Shown here: positions 10,501 to 17,993 of the stretch, in pieces
Layout of the letters: the number at the start of each line of letters is the position of its first letter
Numbering within the stretch: position 1 is the first letter of the stretch
Origin: Neisseria weaveri
GTDB taxonomy: Bacteria > Pseudomonadota > Gammaproteobacteria > Burkholderiales > Neisseriaceae
Length of the DNA: 64,000 bases
Assembly: GCF_900638685.1 (NCBI RefSeq)
Contig: NZ_LR134533.1
Location: 2,170,001 to 2,234,000 of the forward strand
Direction of reading: 5' to 3'
Notes under the pieces: generated by a model
What the model was told of the DNA's origin: nothing
What the model saw: the letters and a program-made list of their open reading frames with translations, nothing else
The model's database searches: none
Made by a program: the position numbers and the translations under genes

Positions 10501-11129
10501 CTAAAGCAGGCGGTGCCTTCTATCTGCAGCGCTTGAGTCAAGGTAAACATTGGGAGATTCCTGCGGTATCCAAACCGGGCGTAGCAGAGGAAAAATATTT
10601 GGCTGTTTTGGAAAACTTAATGCGCCAAATGGGTTTTTCCCATGAGCAAAAGGTTCAGTTGGGCGGCCTGATGGGACAAGCTAGAGTGCATAATTTACGT
10701 GAGGCTGAGCAGATGTTGCCGGGGCCGACGGGGGAATACAACTGTGCACGTTGGCATGCGCCTAAGCAGATTTGGCTGTATGGCGGCAATATCGAACAAT
10801 CTTTTGCTGCTTGGATTGCTTTGGCGGCAGCTGGTGTGAAAGTTATTGTTAATCAAAACCATCCTTTGGCAATTTGGCGTGAGCATTCAGACGGCCTGTT
10901 AACCGTCAGCACTCAAAATATTCCGGCTGGTATCAGCCATTTGATTGCTTTGGAAGCTCTGGACATTGAGCTGAAACAGCAGATTGCCTTGCAGGACGGG
11001 GCCATTATTAAAGTGCTGGATGCAACATCGGGCTTGGATATACTGCAAGTGTTCGAGGAGGTTAGTTTGAGTGTAAATACTACTGCTGCAGGCGGTAATG
11101 CAAGTTTGATGGCGATGTCTGAAGTTTGA
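7533..11129 (+). CDS. putA: Bifunctional proline dehydrogenase / P5C dehydrogenase PutA
   Basis: This 1198-residue enzyme oxidises proline to glutamate: an FAD proline dehydrogenase barrel (about 190-480; FSFDMLGEAAMT, RLVKGAYWDSEIK) and an NAD aldehyde dehydrogenase domain (about 570-1010; SPWNFPLAIF, FTGSTEVAKLI, catalytic Cys in SAGQRCSALR). A further C-terminal region of about 190 residues is present. No N-terminal ribbon-helix-helix is seen, so it should not autorepress like E. coli PutA. Four uptake sequences lie inside: 9086-9097, 9280-9291, the AT form at 9348-9359, and 10886-10897; the first three cluster where the two domains join. The start has AGGAG about 10 bases upstream. Confidence 0.96.
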   Translation: MFDFAQHKSELRQAVTAAYRRNEAEAVADMLKQAEMSAEEKNAAAALARRLVTQVRANRTKASGVDALMHEFSLSSEEGVALMCLAEALLRIPDNETRNKLIQDKLAGADWKSHLNNSPSLFVNAAAWGLLITGKLTAATDEKSMGMALTRMLGKGGQPLIRKGVDYAMRLLGKQFVTGQTIEEALQNGKEREKLGYRFSFDMLGEAAMTQEDADRYYQDYVNAIHAIGKDAANAGVYEGNGISVKLSAIHPRYSRAQYDRVMGELLPRLKELFVLAKQYNIGLNIDAEEANRLELSLDLMEALVSDPDLAGYNGIGFVVQAYQKRCPFVIDYLIDLARRNNQKLMIRLVKGAYWDSEIKWAQVDGLEGYPVYTRKVHTDVSYLACARKLLAAQDAVFPQFATHNAYTLAAIYEMGKGKDFEHQCLHGMGETLYDQVVGPQNLGRRVRIYAPVGTHETLLAYLVRRLLENGANSSFVNQIVDEKVSIDDLIKCPLETAAQTQGTMHAALPLPRNLYGKGRLNSQGLDLSNEFVLKQLQQDMNEAANQTWHAESVAAVPVENRQPHAVKNPADHHDVVGQAAFIQTASIANVIGAAKAAEREWAGKMPSERAECLRRFADLLESHTPALMMLAVREAGKTLNNAIAEVREAVDFCRYYANEAETTCSGRLPVGTIVAVSPWNFPLAIFIGEVVAALAVGNTVVAKPAEQTSLIAHYAVRLLHSAGVPTNVLQLVLGAGEAGAALTQDDRINGVIFTGSTEVAKLINQSLAKREDNPVLIAETGGQNAMIVDSTALAEQVCMDVLNSAFDSAGQRCSALRVLCVQEDVADRMLKMIKGAMRELRVGNPIDLKTDVGPVIDMEAQQNLLSHINRMKGVAKAYHEIALPENAENSTFVAPILFELNNLNDLQREVFGPVLHVVRYRANQLDSLIDQINSKGYALTHGIHSRIDSTIEHISRRIEAGNIYVNRNIVGAVVGVQPFGGHGLSGTGPKAGGAFYLQRLSQGKHWEIPAVSKPGVAEEKYLAVLENLMRQMGFSHEQKVQLGGLMGQARVHNLREAEQMLPGPTGEYNCARWHAPKQIWLYGGNIEQSFAAWIALAAAGVKVIVNQNHPLAIWREHSDGLLTVSTQNIPAGISHLIALEALDIELKQQIALQDGAIIKVLDATSGLDILQVFEEVSLSVNTTAAGGNASLMAMSEV

Positions 11130-11146
11130 TTGGGCTGAACCGTAAG

Positions 11147-11182
11147 ATCGGAAGCAATAAGATATTGCTTCCGATTTTTTTT
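11147..11182 (+). terminator. Intrinsic terminator after putA
   Basis: A perfect 12-bp stem (ATCGGAAGCAAT with ATTGCTTCCGAT, 5-base loop) runs into eight T. It contains no uptake sequence. Confidence 0.9.
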
Positions 11183-11239
11183 AATGTTTTTGTTTGGGTA
11201 TAGACCGGAAAAACATCAAATCAGGTTGTAAAGATAAAT

Positions 11240-11282
11240 AAAAAAACAGCAGACTTTTATGAAAAAAGTCTGCTGTTTTTTT
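11240..11282 (-). terminator. Terminator of the tRNA-Leu transcript
   Basis: CAGCAGACTTTT pairs with AAAAGTCTGCTG (11247-11275), flanked by A and T runs. It lies just past the 3' end of the first tRNA on the minus strand. The symmetric A and T runs could also stop rightward read-through. Confidence 0.85.
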
Positions 11283-11288
11283 AAAACT

Positions 11289-11375
11289 TGGTGCCCAGGA
11301 GAAGACTCGAACTTCCACACCCGTTAGGATACTAGCACCTGAAGCTAGCGCGTCTACCAATTCCGCCACCTGGGC
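11289..11375 (-). tRNA. tRNA-Leu (anticodon CAG), copy 1
   Basis: On the minus strand the 87-base cloverleaf begins GCCCAGGTGGCGGAATTGG and ends with an encoded CCA. The anticodon arm is CTAGC-TTCAGGT-GCTAG, giving CAG. A long variable arm (class II) contains CCTAACGGG. It is the promoter-distal copy of a tandem pair. Confidence 0.97.
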
Positions 11376-11435
11376 TTTGTATTTTTAAATTTTTAAACCG
11401 ATGTTTTCAAAATGATTATATATAAAATAATTTTT

Positions 11436-11522
11436 TGGTGCCCAGGAGAAGACTCGAACTTCCACACCCGTGAGGATACTAGCACCTGAAGCTAGCGCGT
11501 CTACCAATTCCGCCACCTGGGC
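11436..11522 (-). tRNA. tRNA-Leu (anticodon CAG), copy 2
   Basis: This 87-base copy is identical to its neighbour except for one base in the variable arm (CCTCACGGG in place of CCTAACGGG). The CCA is encoded. It is promoter-proximal: TTGACA is found on the minus strand at 11557-11552 upstream, though the -10 is weak. The two copies are separated by 60 bases and probably share one transcript. Confidence 0.97.
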
Positions 11523-11618
11523 TTTGCTTTAATTTTTACTTTCGGTTAAAGTGTCAAAGCTTGTCGCTAAAACAAGACGCAAATTATATATTTAAATAAA
11601 AGATTGTCAACCATACAG

Positions 11619-13940
11619 ATGAAAAAAAGTTCTAAATTATTGAGTGTTCGAAAAAAAGAAAATATTCGGAAAAATGATCCGTTTCTTGAGAGAGAGAAAC
11701 AAAAATATGAATTCCCGCTGCCCAGCCGTGAATGGATTATCCAAATTTTGGAAAGAGAAGGCGTACCGCTGAAAATTTCGGCATTGGCGGCAAAATTGGA
11801 TATTACGGATTCGGAAGATGAGTTTTTCGAGCGCCGTATCAAAGCAATGGCCAGAGATGGTCAGGTGCTGATTAACCGGCGTGGTGCAGTGTGCGTAGCT
11901 GAAAAATTAGATTTGGTAAAATGCCGTGTCGAAGCACATAAAGACGGTTTTGGTTTTGCGGTTCCGCTGGATTCCGGCGAAGGAAGCGATTTAGTACTTT
12001 ATGAGCGCCAGATGCGCGGCGTCATGCACGGTGATACTGTAATGGTGCGACCGGCCGGGTTTGATCGCAGAGGCCGTCGCGAAGGTCAGGTTTTGGAAAT
12101 TGTCGAAAGAGGCAATAAACAGGTTGTCGGCCGTTTTTACATCGAACGCGGCGTCGCAATTTTAGAGCCGGCCGATAAGCGTCTGACACAAAGTATTGTA
12201 TTGGAGCCGGAGAGTCTGGCAGGATTTGAACCAAAATCCGGTCAGGTTGTGGTTGGTGAAATTGAGATCTATCCCGATAACCACAGGCCTGCAGTTGCCA
12301 AGCTGACCGAAGTATTGGGGGAATATGCGGACAGCGGCATGGAAATAGAAATCGCTGTAAGAAAACACCAGCTTCCCCATCAGTTTAGCGAAGCATGTTT
12401 GAGAGCTGCCGACAGAATTCCCAGTGAAGTAACGAAGCGCGATTGGTTAGGGCGGGTTGATTTAAGGGATATTCCCTTGGTGACGATAGACGGTGAAACT
12501 GCCCGTGATTTTGATGATGCGGTGTATGCGGAGAAACAAGGCCGCAATTACCGTTTGATTGTTGCCATTGCAGATGTAAGCCATTATGTCCGCCCGGGAG
12601 ATGCAATCGATACGGATGCTGTTGAGCGTACGACCAGTGTGTATTTCCCCCGCAGGGTGATTCCGATGTTACCCGAAAAACTCTCCAACGGTATTTGTTC
12701 GCTGAATCCTAATGTAGACCGCTTGTGTATGGTTTGCGATATGGTGGTAACTTATGCGGGCAACATCAAGGAATATGAATTTTATCCTGCTGTGATGCGC
12801 TCCCAAGCCCGACTGACTTACAACCAAGTTTGGAACTGGATTGAATCCGGTGAGGAACATGATTTAAAACCGCAAATCGATACCTTGTACAAACTGTTTA
12901 ATATTCTGCAGAAAAAACGTTCGCAACGCGGCGCGATGGAGTTTGACAGCGTTGAAACTCAAATGTTGTTTAACGATCAGGGAAAAATCGACCGCATTGT
13001 GCCGGTTGTCCGCAATGACGCGCATAAGTTGATTGAAGAATGTATGTTGGCGGCCAATGTGTGTGCGGCAGATTTTCTGCTTAAAAATAAGCATACTGCC
13101 TTATTTAGAAACCATTTGGGCCCGACAGATGAAAAATTGGCAGTATTAAGGGAGCAGCTGGGTTTGCTCGGTTTGAGTTTGGGAGGCGGGGAAAAGCCGT
13201 CGCCGAAAGATTACGCCGAGTTAGCCGAAAAAATCAAAGACCGCCCGGATAGAGAGCTGTTGCAGGTGATGTTGTTGCGTTCAATGCAGCAGGCTATGTA
13301 CGAACCGCATAACGAAGGGCATTTCGGTTTGGCATATGAGGCGTATGCGCACTTTACTTCGCCGATTCGCCGTTATCCTGATCTGACTGTACACAGGGCG
13401 ATTAAGGCTGTATTGAACCATGAAACTTATCAGCCCGAGTCTTGGCAAAAATTGGGCGTGAATTGCTCCTTGAATGAGCGACGTGCGGATGATGCTTCCA
13501 GAGACGTTGAAAACTGGCTGAAAACTTATTATATGCAGGATAAGTTGGGCGAAGTTTTCCAAGGTCGGGTATCCAGCCTGTCAAATTTCGGGGTGTTTGT
13601 TACTTTAGATGACATTTATATCGAAGGCTTGGTTCATATCAGCGATTTGGGGGAGGATTATTTCAACTTCCGTCCTGAAGTGATGGCCATTGAAGGCGAG
13701 CGTAGCGGCGTTTCTTTCCGCATAGGCGATAGCGTAGTGATTAAAGTGGTTCGTGCCGATTTGGATACGGGTAAAATTGACTTTACTTTAATCAGCGGTG
13801 GACAAAAGCGTAAAAAGAGTGCGTCTAAGGCTGAAGTTTTCAAAAAGAAACGAAGCCGTTCCACTGAAAACCGCAGAACGCGCAAGTCTGAAGAAGCTGG
13901 AAAGCCTCCTCGTAAAGCCAAGCGTAAGAAACACAAATAG
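11619..13940 (+). CDS. rnr: Ribonuclease R
   Basis: This 773-residue exoribonuclease degrades structured RNA 3' to 5'. In order: N-terminal helix-turn-helix (about 30-95), cold-shock domains (about 95-260), an RNB domain with catalytic aspartates in ETARDFDDAVYAEK, an S1 domain (about 645-725; GRVSSLSNFGVFVTL) and a Lys/Arg-rich tail. ATG 11619 (MKKSSKLLS) is chosen over the in-frame TTG at 11604 because it matches the N-terminus of Neisseria RNase R as I recall it; neither has a strong ribosome site. A DUS hairpin follows. Confidence 0.95.
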   Translation: MKKSSKLLSVRKKENIRKNDPFLEREKQKYEFPLPSREWIIQILEREGVPLKISALAAKLDITDSEDEFFERRIKAMARDGQVLINRRGAVCVAEKLDLVKCRVEAHKDGFGFAVPLDSGEGSDLVLYERQMRGVMHGDTVMVRPAGFDRRGRREGQVLEIVERGNKQVVGRFYIERGVAILEPADKRLTQSIVLEPESLAGFEPKSGQVVVGEIEIYPDNHRPAVAKLTEVLGEYADSGMEIEIAVRKHQLPHQFSEACLRAADRIPSEVTKRDWLGRVDLRDIPLVTIDGETARDFDDAVYAEKQGRNYRLIVAIADVSHYVRPGDAIDTDAVERTTSVYFPRRVIPMLPEKLSNGICSLNPNVDRLCMVCDMVVTYAGNIKEYEFYPAVMRSQARLTYNQVWNWIESGEEHDLKPQIDTLYKLFNILQKKRSQRGAMEFDSVETQMLFNDQGKIDRIVPVVRNDAHKLIEECMLAANVCAADFLLKNKHTALFRNHLGPTDEKLAVLREQLGLLGLSLGGGEKPSPKDYAELAEKIKDRPDRELLQVMLLRSMQQAMYEPHNEGHFGLAYEAYAHFTSPIRRYPDLTVHRAIKAVLNHETYQPESWQKLGVNCSLNERRADDASRDVENWLKTYYMQDKLGEVFQGRVSSLSNFGVFVTLDDIYIEGLVHISDLGEDYFNFRPEVMAIEGERSGVSFRIGDSVVIKVVRADLDTGKIDFTLISGGQKRKKSASKAEVFKKKRSRSTENRRTRKSEEAGKPPRKAKRKKHK

Positions 13941-13973
13941 CCGATCTCCGGTTTGTTGATCATTGAAGAATTG

Positions 13974-14005
13974 AAAAGGCCGTCTGAAATTTCAGACGGC
14001 CTTTT
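13974..14005. terminator. DUS-hairpin terminator between rnr and the lysR gene
   Basis: A perfect AAAAGGCCGTCTGAA inverted pair ends in TTTT. It is shared by the convergent genes on either side. Confidence 0.85.
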
Positions 14006-14040
14006 GATTTTAGATAATGGCGATTGAAATGGTTGCCGAC

Positions 14041-14922
14041 TTATTTACCCCAAATAGATTGAACTCCGTCTTTTAAAATGTTTAACACCGGGTCGGCAGC
14101 GTATTCATCTAAATAAATAAAATTCAACGGTAAGGTTTGGCGGTAATCTTCCAGCATAACAATAGGTTTGCCACTTTTGCAGGCGGATAATGCTTTATGC
14201 TCCGGCACCATTGCCACGCCCACGCCCTCGCAGACCAAATCAATGATGGTTTGCGGATAATCGCAGACAATCTGTTGTTTCGGCGAAATATTATGTTGGC
14301 GCCAAAAACGCTGCATATATTTGCGGCTGCTGGAAACTACCGACATTTCAATCCAAGCGTAACGTTCCAAGCTGCAAGGCAGGTCTTTCAATATTGTTTC
14401 AGCATCTCTTTGGTGGCAAATCAGGGAATAATGGATGTCTTCCAAAAAGATGTTTCTCAAACCCCGATGGGTAACCGGGCCTAAAAAGAAACCGCCGTGA
14501 AGCTGCTTTTCCAGAATGCGTTGTTCGATTTCGCCACTCATCCCGTATTGGATATGTAGTTGCAAATTGGAATTGTCTGCCAATATCTTTCGGGTTAGGG
14601 CGGTGATTTTTTCAGGAGGTGCGGGATGGATCAAACCCAATTCAGCTGTTGCAATATAGTGTTGCGACAAAGTTTTGGCAAAACAATCCAATTGGTGATG
14701 ATGTTGCAGCAGAGTTTCCGCCTCGGGGAGAAAAGCTTCTCCGGCAATCGTCAGCATCATGCCGCTGGCTGTTCGGGTAAACAGTGCCACATCCAATTTT
14801 TTTTCCAAAGCTTTGATTTGTGCTGAAACCGCAGGCTGGGAAAGATGCAGCCTTTCTGCCGCTTGGGTTAAGTTTCCGGTATGGGCAACCGTTGTAAAGG
14901 TTTTAAGTAAGGTATAATCCAT
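14041..14922 (-). CDS. LysR-family transcriptional regulator
   Basis: This 293-residue protein has an N-terminal winged helix-turn-helix (residues 1-60; TQAAERLHLSQPAVSAQIKALEKKL) and a LysR effector domain (about 88-290; VCEGVGVAMVPEH). The regulated genes and ligand cannot be read from the sequence. LysR genes often control a divergent neighbour, here yjcH-actP across a 390-bp gap. Acetate or another short acid as ligand is therefore a guess. It ends at the hairpin shared with rnr. Confidence 0.92.
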   Translation of the reverse strand: MDYTLLKTFTTVAHTGNLTQAAERLHLSQPAVSAQIKALEKKLDVALFTRTASGMMLTIAGEAFLPEAETLLQHHHQLDCFAKTLSQHYIATAELGLIHPAPPEKITALTRKILADNSNLQLHIQYGMSGEIEQRILEKQLHGGFFLGPVTHRGLRNIFLEDIHYSLICHQRDAETILKDLPCSLERYAWIEMSVVSSSRKYMQRFWRQHNISPKQQIVCDYPQTIIDLVCEGVGVAMVPEHKALSACKSGKPIVMLEDYRQTLPLNFIYLDEYAADPVLNILKDGVQSIWGK

Positions 14923-15312
14923 AGTTTTCTTAATATATTTACATCAGCTGTACCTTAATAAAGCTTATTTGTTTTAAAGGCAAGCCCGAGAATGTGGCAG
15001 TTGATGATTATTGAGTCGGCATATTTTAAATATATTTATATATATCAATATATTATAAATAGGTATCAGAAAAACGGATTGAAGCTATTAGAAAATAAAA
15101 TTGGTCAATGTGTAAAATTTTCATTTTAATGACGCTACATTTTTTAACAACCGTTTCCATTTTGCGACAAGTATCGGAATAATAACAGCAATAAAGTTGC
15201 TGTGGTTGTAAAATTATGTCTGCCGGGGCAGTTTGACCGGTTGAGCGTCGGGTTGGAGACATGAGCTTCCGTATCCGGCGTTGTGCAGGATTAAAACAAG
15301 GAGAAGAAAAAC
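14923..15312. other. 390-bp divergent intergenic region, lysR/yjcH
   Basis: The region is AT-rich near 15020-15060 (runs of TATATA) and contains no uptake sequence and no convincing ORF. It must hold the divergent promoters of the LysR gene and yjcH-actP. An AAGGAG ribosome site lies at 15298-15303. No LysR T-N11-A box could be assigned with confidence. Confidence 0.5.
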
Positions 15313-15627
15313 ATGGATAAACAGACAGCCGAACGGGTATTAAAACACCCGAAATTCCGTCAAATGGCGCGTCAGAAAGCCCTTATCGGTTGGGGTTTTT
15401 CTGCCGTTATCTTTTTTATGTACGTCATTTATATTTGGATGATCGGTACATCACCCGAAATCTTCGGGCATCCCGTTTCAGAAGGCAGCATTACCACTTG
15501 GGGTATTTATGCCGGCTTATTCGTGATTGTCTTTTCATTCATTACCACCGGTATCTATGTAAGCATTGCCAACGGTAAATTCGAAGACATGACCAAAGAC
15601 GTCGTACGCGAAGCTCAGGGAGAATAA
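15313..15627 (+). CDS. yjcH: DUF485 membrane protein, YjcH type
   Basis: This 104-residue protein has two transmembrane helices (about 25-47 and 61-85) and the DUF485 pattern [23 protein letters not shown]485 genes are nearly always placed directly before the acetate symporter gene, as here: actP begins 2 bases after its stop. In E. coli yjcH lies between acs and actP; no acs is present here. A clear AAGGAG precedes the ATG. The role is presumably accessory to ActP. Confidence 0.93.
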   Translation: MDKQTAERVLKHPKFRQMARQKALIGWGFSAVIFFMYVIYIWMIGTSPEIFGHPVSEGSITTWGIYAGLFVIVFSFITTGIYVSIANGKFEDMTKDVVREAQGE

Positions 15628-15629
15628 GC

Positions 15630-17306
15630 ATGAATAAATTATTAATTACCGCAGCTGCTCTCTTGGCTTCCGGCAGCGTTTGGGCGGATGCCTTCACCGG
15701 CGAAGTTCAAAAACAACCTTTAAACATCGCGGCCATCGTGATGTTCCTGATTTTCGTCGGCGGCACCCTGTTTATTACCAAATGGGCTGCCAAGCAAAAC
15801 AAATCCACCAAAGACTTCTACACTGCCGGCGGCGGTATTTCCGGCTTCCAAAACGGCTTGGCGATTGCCGGCGACTACATGTCTGCCGCGTCGTTTTTGG
15901 GTATTTCCGCCATGGTGTACACCACCGGTTACGACGGCCTGATCTACTCCACCGGCTTCTTGGTGGGCTGGCCGATTGTATTGTTCCTCGTGGCCGAACG
16001 CTTGCGTAACTTGGGTAAATTTACGTTCTCCGACGTAGTTGCCTACCGTCTGAAACAAAAACCCGTGCGCGTGTTTGCGGCCAGCGGTTCGCTGTTGGTG
16101 GTGATTCTGTATCTGATCGCGCAAGTTGTGGGTGCGGGCAAACTGATTCAGTTGCTGTTCGGCATGAGCTACACTTCCGCGGTGATTATCGTGGGCGCGC
16201 TGATGGTGGCGTATGTATTGTTCGGCGGTATGTTGGCAACCACTTGGGTGCAAATCATTAAAGCCGTTCTGCTGCTGTCCGGTGCGACTTTCATGGCGTT
16301 CATGATTCTGAAAGCCAGCGGCTTCAGCTTGGAAGGCATGTTCCTGAAAGCTACCGAAATCCACGAAAAAGGTACGGCGATTATGGCGCCGGGCGGCTTG
16401 GTGTCCAACCCGATCGACGCGCTCTCGTTGGGCTTGGCGTTGATGTTCGGTACCGCCGGTCTGCCGCACATTCTGATGCGTTTCTTCACCGTACCCGATG
16501 CCAAAGAAGCACGTAAATCGGTATTCGTTGCTACCGGCTTTATCGGCTACTTCTACCTGCTCACTTTCGTCATCGGTTTCGGCGCGATCATCTTCGTTAC
16601 CAAAGACAACCCGCAATTCTTCACCACTATGGTAAACGAAGGCAAAACCGTAGTCGAAATGATCGGCGGTACCAACATGGCGGCGGTTCACCTGTCCGGC
16701 GCATTGGGCGGCAACCTGTTCTTGGGCTTCATTTCAGCCGTAGCATTCGCCACCATTTTGGCGGTAGTGGCCGGTTTGACCCTCTCCGGTGCGTCTGCGG
16801 TGAGCCACGACTTGTATTCTTCTGTAATCCGCGAAGGCAAAGCCACTCAAGAAGAAGAAATGCGCGTATCCCGCTTGGCTACTTTGGGCTTGGGCGTTCT
16901 GGCGATTGTGTTGGGCATTGCGTTTGAAAACCAAAACGTAGCGTTTATGGTGGGCTTGGCGTTCGCGCTGGCTGCTTCGGCCAACTTCCCGATTCTGGCT
17001 TTGTCGATGTTCTGGAAAGGCCTGACGACACGCGGCGCGGTGATCGGCGGTTTCTTGGGCTTGTTGGTTGCTTTTGTGCTGATTATCTTAGGCCCGACCG
17101 TTTGGGTGAAAGTGCTGCACAACAAAGAAGCCATCTTCCCGTACAGCAACCCTGCCTTGTTCTCAATTCCGCTGGCCTTTATCGCAGCTTGGTTCTTCTC
17201 GATTACCGACAAATCGAAACAGGCCGAATTGGATAAAGCAGGCTTCGAAGCTCAATATGTACGCTCGATGACCGGTATCGGCGCGGCTGAAGCCAGCGAC
17301 CACTAA
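15630..17306 (+). CDS. actP: Cation/acetate symporter
   Basis: This 558-residue sodium:solute symporter has an N-terminal signal-like helix ([19 protein letters not shown]) and about 13 transmembrane segments. The ActP core pattern includes [31 protein letters not shown] near residues 60-90. It takes up acetate and other short carboxylates at the inner membrane. It is co-transcribed with yjcH. Codons are strongly biased toward frequent C-ending forms compared with neighbouring genes, suggesting high expression. A DUS hairpin follows the stop. Confidence 0.95.
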   Translation: MNKLLITAAALLASGSVWADAFTGEVQKQPLNIAAIVMFLIFVGGTLFITKWAAKQNKSTKDFYTAGGGISGFQNGLAIAGDYMSAASFLGISAMVYTTGYDGLIYSTGFLVGWPIVLFLVAERLRNLGKFTFSDVVAYRLKQKPVRVFAASGSLLVVILYLIAQVVGAGKLIQLLFGMSYTSAVIIVGALMVAYVLFGGMLATTWVQIIKAVLLLSGATFMAFMILKASGFSLEGMFLKATEIHEKGTAIMAPGGLVSNPIDALSLGLALMFGTAGLPHILMRFFTVPDAKEARKSVFVATGFIGYFYLLTFVIGFGAIIFVTKDNPQFFTTMVNEGKTVVEMIGGTNMAAVHLSGALGGNLFLGFISAVAFATILAVVAGLTLSGASAVSHDLYSSVIREGKATQEEEMRVSRLATLGLGVLAIVLGIAFENQNVAFMVGLAFALAASANFPILALSMFWKGLTTRGAVIGGFLGLLVAFVLIILGPTVWVKVLHNKEAIFPYSNPALFSIPLAFIAAWFFSITDKSKQAELDKAGFEAQYVRSMTGIGAAEASDH

Positions 17307-17350
17307 TCGGGCATGATCAGTCATAACGTTTAAAGCAATGGCTTGATTAA

Positions 17351-17379
17351 AAAGGCCGTCTGAAATTTCAGACGGCCTT
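17351..17379 (+). terminator. DUS-hairpin terminator after actP
   Basis: An AAAGGCCGTCTGAA / TTCAGACGGCCTT inverted pair followed by a T-rich tail. It is the first of three DUS hairpins in this gap. Confidence 0.8.
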
Positions 17380-17515
17380 AGTTTTATTTTCTTTATTTAT
17401 TGCAATACAAAGTAAAGCCAAATGGCGGTGTCAATAGAGAGTCTTGATTTTGATGGATTTGATAACAGACTCAATAGATTGGAATGTCTTTATTGATACG
17501 ATCTGAGTTAAGGCA

Positions 17516-17543
17516 TAGGCCGTCTGAATTTTCAGACGGCCTA
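17516..17543. repeat. Second DUS inverted pair between actP and the adhesin gene
   Basis: TAGGCCGTCTGAATTTTCAG and its partner arm form a perfect hairpin about 140 bases after the first. No gene end lies next to it, so it is not an obvious terminator. Confidence 0.75.
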
Positions 17544-17658
17544 AGCTTTTTTCACTGTAAAACAATTTTGCATAAACAGAACCAGAGATAGCGATTAGGA
17601 AGCCGGTCAATTTGATTGAAGATAGTTTATGTGTATATGCTGGTTCTGACTAAGGGGG

Positions 17659-17686
17659 GAGGCCGTCTGAAATTTCAGACGGCCTC
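17659..17686. repeat. Third DUS inverted pair upstream of the adhesin gene
   Basis: GAGGCCGTCTGAA and TTCAGACGGCCTC form a perfect hairpin. From here to 17993 the DNA is very AT-rich and has no ORF other than an unlikely extension of the adhesin frame; it should contain the adhesin promoter, which I could not assign. Confidence 0.75.
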
Positions 17687-17993
17687 TTGGTTTTTCATAA
17701 AAGCAGGAGACGGATACTGTTTGCATAGTGGCATATTAATTGCATGGTAATGCTATGTATTTAAAAAAGAAATGCCTGAATTTCGGGCTGATTCTCATGA
17801 TATTTGCAACTAAACTTGTGATTTATTTGATAAATATAAATATCGTGATTAATTATGTTAATATATTAACCTTATATTAACTATCATTATTTGTTTTTAA
17901 GTGACAATAAATGTCATTTTAGTTACTTTTTATTTTTATATAGTTGCCGCAGGCAGCAAAACATTATCAGCGTCTTTACTCACAGGAAAAAAT

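Noticed and set aside
11289..11522. tRNA genes as an integration site for a genomic island
   Set aside because: No integrase or duplicated tRNA 3' end is nearby; flanking genes putA and rnr are ordinary chromosomal genes.
15720..16691. 323-residue minus-strand ORF inside actP
   Set aside because: His/Gln/Arg-rich translation of the antisense strand of a strongly codon-biased gene; actP is intact on the plus strand.
17901..17993. Upstream start of the adhesin at 17901
   Set aside because: No ribosome site; the extended signal peptide signature starts exactly at ATG 17994 behind CAGGAAAA.
17700..17993. NadA-like repeat tract in the adhesin promoter
   Set aside because: The region is AT-rich, but no tandem tetranucleotide or homopolymer tract long enough for phase variation was seen.
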